Of a DNA stretch of 6,287 nt, positions 5,119-6,287 are shown piece by piece (the stretch's first letter is position 1; each line of letters opens with the position of its first letter). The DNA comes from Geoglobus sp. (lineage in GTDB: Archaea; Halobacteriota; Archaeoglobi; Archaeoglobales; Archaeoglobaceae). The notes under the pieces were generated by a model. That model was not told the DNA's origin. It searched no databases and saw only the letters and a program-made list of their open reading frames with translations. Location: positions 1 through 6,287 of the forward strand of contig JALURI010000010.1 of assembly GCA_027016965.1 (NCBI GenBank), read 5' to 3'. Both the position numbers and the translations under genes were made by a program.

Positions 5119-5170
5119 TTCGGCAATTCTCCTGCATTTCATCAATTATTTTCAGTAATTAAATCCTAAT

Positions 5171-5200
5171 TATCAGAGCCTTCGGCTTCGTGATATTTTT
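5171..5200 (+). terminator. Hairpin plus T-run between the convergent operons
   Basis: TATCA (5171-5175) pairs with TGATA (5191-5195). Inside, AGCC (5177-5180) pairs with GGCT (5184-5187) around a short loop. Five Ts follow at 5196-5200. It lies 158 bases past the cytochrome stop and 18 bases before the end of the convergent hef gene, so it is well placed to separate the two. Archaea terminate mainly at T-runs, so the hairpin itself may matter less. Confidence 0.45.
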
Positions 5201-5217
5201 GAATGCAACCATCACTA

Positions 5218-6287
5218 TTACTTCACCTGATTGTAGTCTGTGTTGAAGAACTTCCATATTCTTTCTGCTGTCTTTTTTCCAACTTTTGGAACCATCATGA
5301 GCTCATCAACATCAGCATTGGCTAAGCTTTTTACGGTTCCAAACCTCTCAAGCAGATTTCTGGCTATCACGGGTCCAACATCTGGTATCGCAGAAACAAC
5401 GTATTCGAGTTCTTCTTTCTGGTCTCTCTTTGTCTTTTCAGCATGGAGAACTACCTCTCTGCTTTTTATTTCCTGTTCTCTTTTTGCAATTGCTAAAAGG
5501 AAATCAGAAGTCTCGTTTTCGTTTTTTGTGAAGATTACAGGTACGCCAAAATCAACAGCAATACTCGCTATGGCCCCTCTTACCGCATGGGGATTGATCC
5601 TTCTTATGCCGTACAGGTTTTCGCCCTCAATTATCAAAATGGGTCTTGGATAACTTTTTTTCAGATTGAGGATCTGGGAAAAAAGCTTTTCAGCGCTTAC
5701 AATGCTGTCAAGAAAATCATTTACGGTTTTTCTTTCAACGCCAACTCTCTCACTCAGAACATAATCTGCAACATCGAGATTTATTATTTCTATTTTTGCA
5801 CCTTTATCTCTCAATCTTTTGGCTATTCCAGACCTCATCTCTCTTGAGTCAATGTATATCAGAGGGCTCGATATTTTTTCTTCAATCTCAATGAATCTCT
5901 CAAGAGTTGGTGCAGTTTTTGCCCGGAGTTCATCTCTCAATCTGTAAAGCATGTCATACATCATCTTTTCCTTTCTCACACTTGCCCAATAATAGCTCTC
6001 ATCTCTCGTCCCTTTTGTTATCATAACAACAATCCTTCCTTCTCTACCTCTTCCAGTCCTCCCCTTCCTCTGGATTGCCCTTATCTCTGATGGAACCGCT
6101 TCGTAAAAAACAACAAGATCTGTAGCAGGTATATCAAGCCCCTCCTCTCCGACACTTGTGGAAACAAGAACATTTATCTCACCGTTTCTGAACTTTGATA
6201 AGATCTCAATCTGCTGTTTCTGACTCATTCCCCTGTCATCCTCCCGATTTGCCTGACCGATGAACTTCTCAACCCTGAAACAATTAC
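5218..6287 (-). CDS. hef: Hef-type fork-repair helicase/nuclease, C-terminal part (FANCM/XPF family)
   Basis: The frame is open through the right edge (first complete codon 6283-6285), and 355 residues are visible. The 5' part lies outside the window, and the ATG at 6226-6228 is internal. Counting from that Met, helicase motif V is VLVSTSVGEEGLDIP (20-34) and motif VI is QRKGRTGRG (53-61), the end of a superfamily 2 helicase core. An XPF-type nuclease domain follows, with IDSRE (126-130) and the catalytic VERKTVND (164-171). Residues about 279-327 form tandem helix-hairpin-helix motifs (IPDVGPVIARNLLERFG and VPKVGKKTAERI). Hef is known in euryarchaea to unwind and cut stalled-fork and flap structures as a dimer. 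All key residues seen are intact, so the gene looks functional. It is convergent with the cytochrome operon and shares no evident function with it. Confidence 0.95.
   Translation of the reverse strand, partial: NCFRVEKFIGQANREDDRGMSQKQQIEILSKFRNGEINVLVSTSVGEEGLDIPATDLVVFYEAVPSEIRAIQRKGRTGRGREGRIVVMITKGTRDESYYWASVRKEKMMYDMLYRLRDELRAKTAPTLERFIEIEEKISSPLIYIDSREMRSGIAKRLRDKGAKIEIINLDVADYVLSERVGVERKTVNDFLDSIVSAEKLFSQILNLKKSYPRPILIIEGENLYGIRRINPHAVRGAIASIAVDFGVPVIFTKNENETSDFLLAIAKREQEIKSREVVLHAEKTKRDQKEELEYVVSAIPDVGPVIARNLLERFGTVKSLANADVDELMMVPKVGKKTAERIWKFFNTDYNQVK

Noticed and set aside
5240..5847. Plus-strand frames opposite hef
   Set aside because: They are antisense to the conserved nuclease and helix-hairpin-helix domains, with low-complexity Ser/Phe/Leu composition.
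6226..6228. ATG as the start of the helicase/nuclease gene
   Set aside because: The frame continues upstream to the window edge with matching helicase sequence (KFIGQANREDDRG), so this Met is internal and the gene is cut by the window.

Overview
The window looks like a piece of a euryarchaeal chromosome, most likely from the Archaeoglobales (Ferroglobus, Geoglobus or Archaeoglobus type), though the order is inferred. The signs are: a Hef-type helicase-nuclease, which is a euryarchaeal family; a tRNA without an encoded CCA end; archaeal TATA boxes about 26 bases upstream of starts; AGGTGA/GAGGTGG-type ribosome binding sites with frequent GTG and TTG starts; KaiC-like ATPases; and multiheme cytochrome c lipoproteins of the kind used by iron-reducing archaea. 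The DNA is fairly AT-rich and there is no insertion sequence, CRISPR array or phage gene.

Layout. Bases 1-178 hold no gene I can support beyond possible tails of neighbours. Bases 179-1504 are a plus-strand pair: a coiled-coil protein and a MinD/ParA-family ATPase. A minus-strand tRNA-Pro(GGG) follows (1533-1606). Its promoter is back-to-back with that of a plus-strand operon (about 1685-3789). That operon encodes a possible 19-residue Cys-containing leader peptide and three consecutive KaiC/RecA-fold proteins. Only the last of the three keeps an intact ATP-binding loop. A separate promoter at about 3829 drives two tandem paralogous five-heme cytochrome c lipoproteins (3859-5013). A hairpin with a T-run (5171-5200) lies between these and the convergent hef gene, which enters from the right edge (5218 to beyond 6287). 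A coding-like minus-strand fragment (5014-5118) lies between that hairpin and the end of the second cytochrome.

How the genes may work together. The coiled-coil protein and MinD-like ATPase probably form a positioning or membrane-associated switch. The three KaiC-fold proteins look like one working ATPase plus two degenerate paralogues and may form a mixed assembly acting in signalling. Translation of the first may be coupled to a leader peptide. The cytochromes are probably anchored on the outer face of the membrane by lipid and a Thr/Pro-rich stalk, and each has exactly enough histidines to ligate all five hemes on both sides. Hef repairs stalled replication forks and appears unrelated to its neighbours. 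The KaiC-like operon and its leader are the most unusual part of the window.
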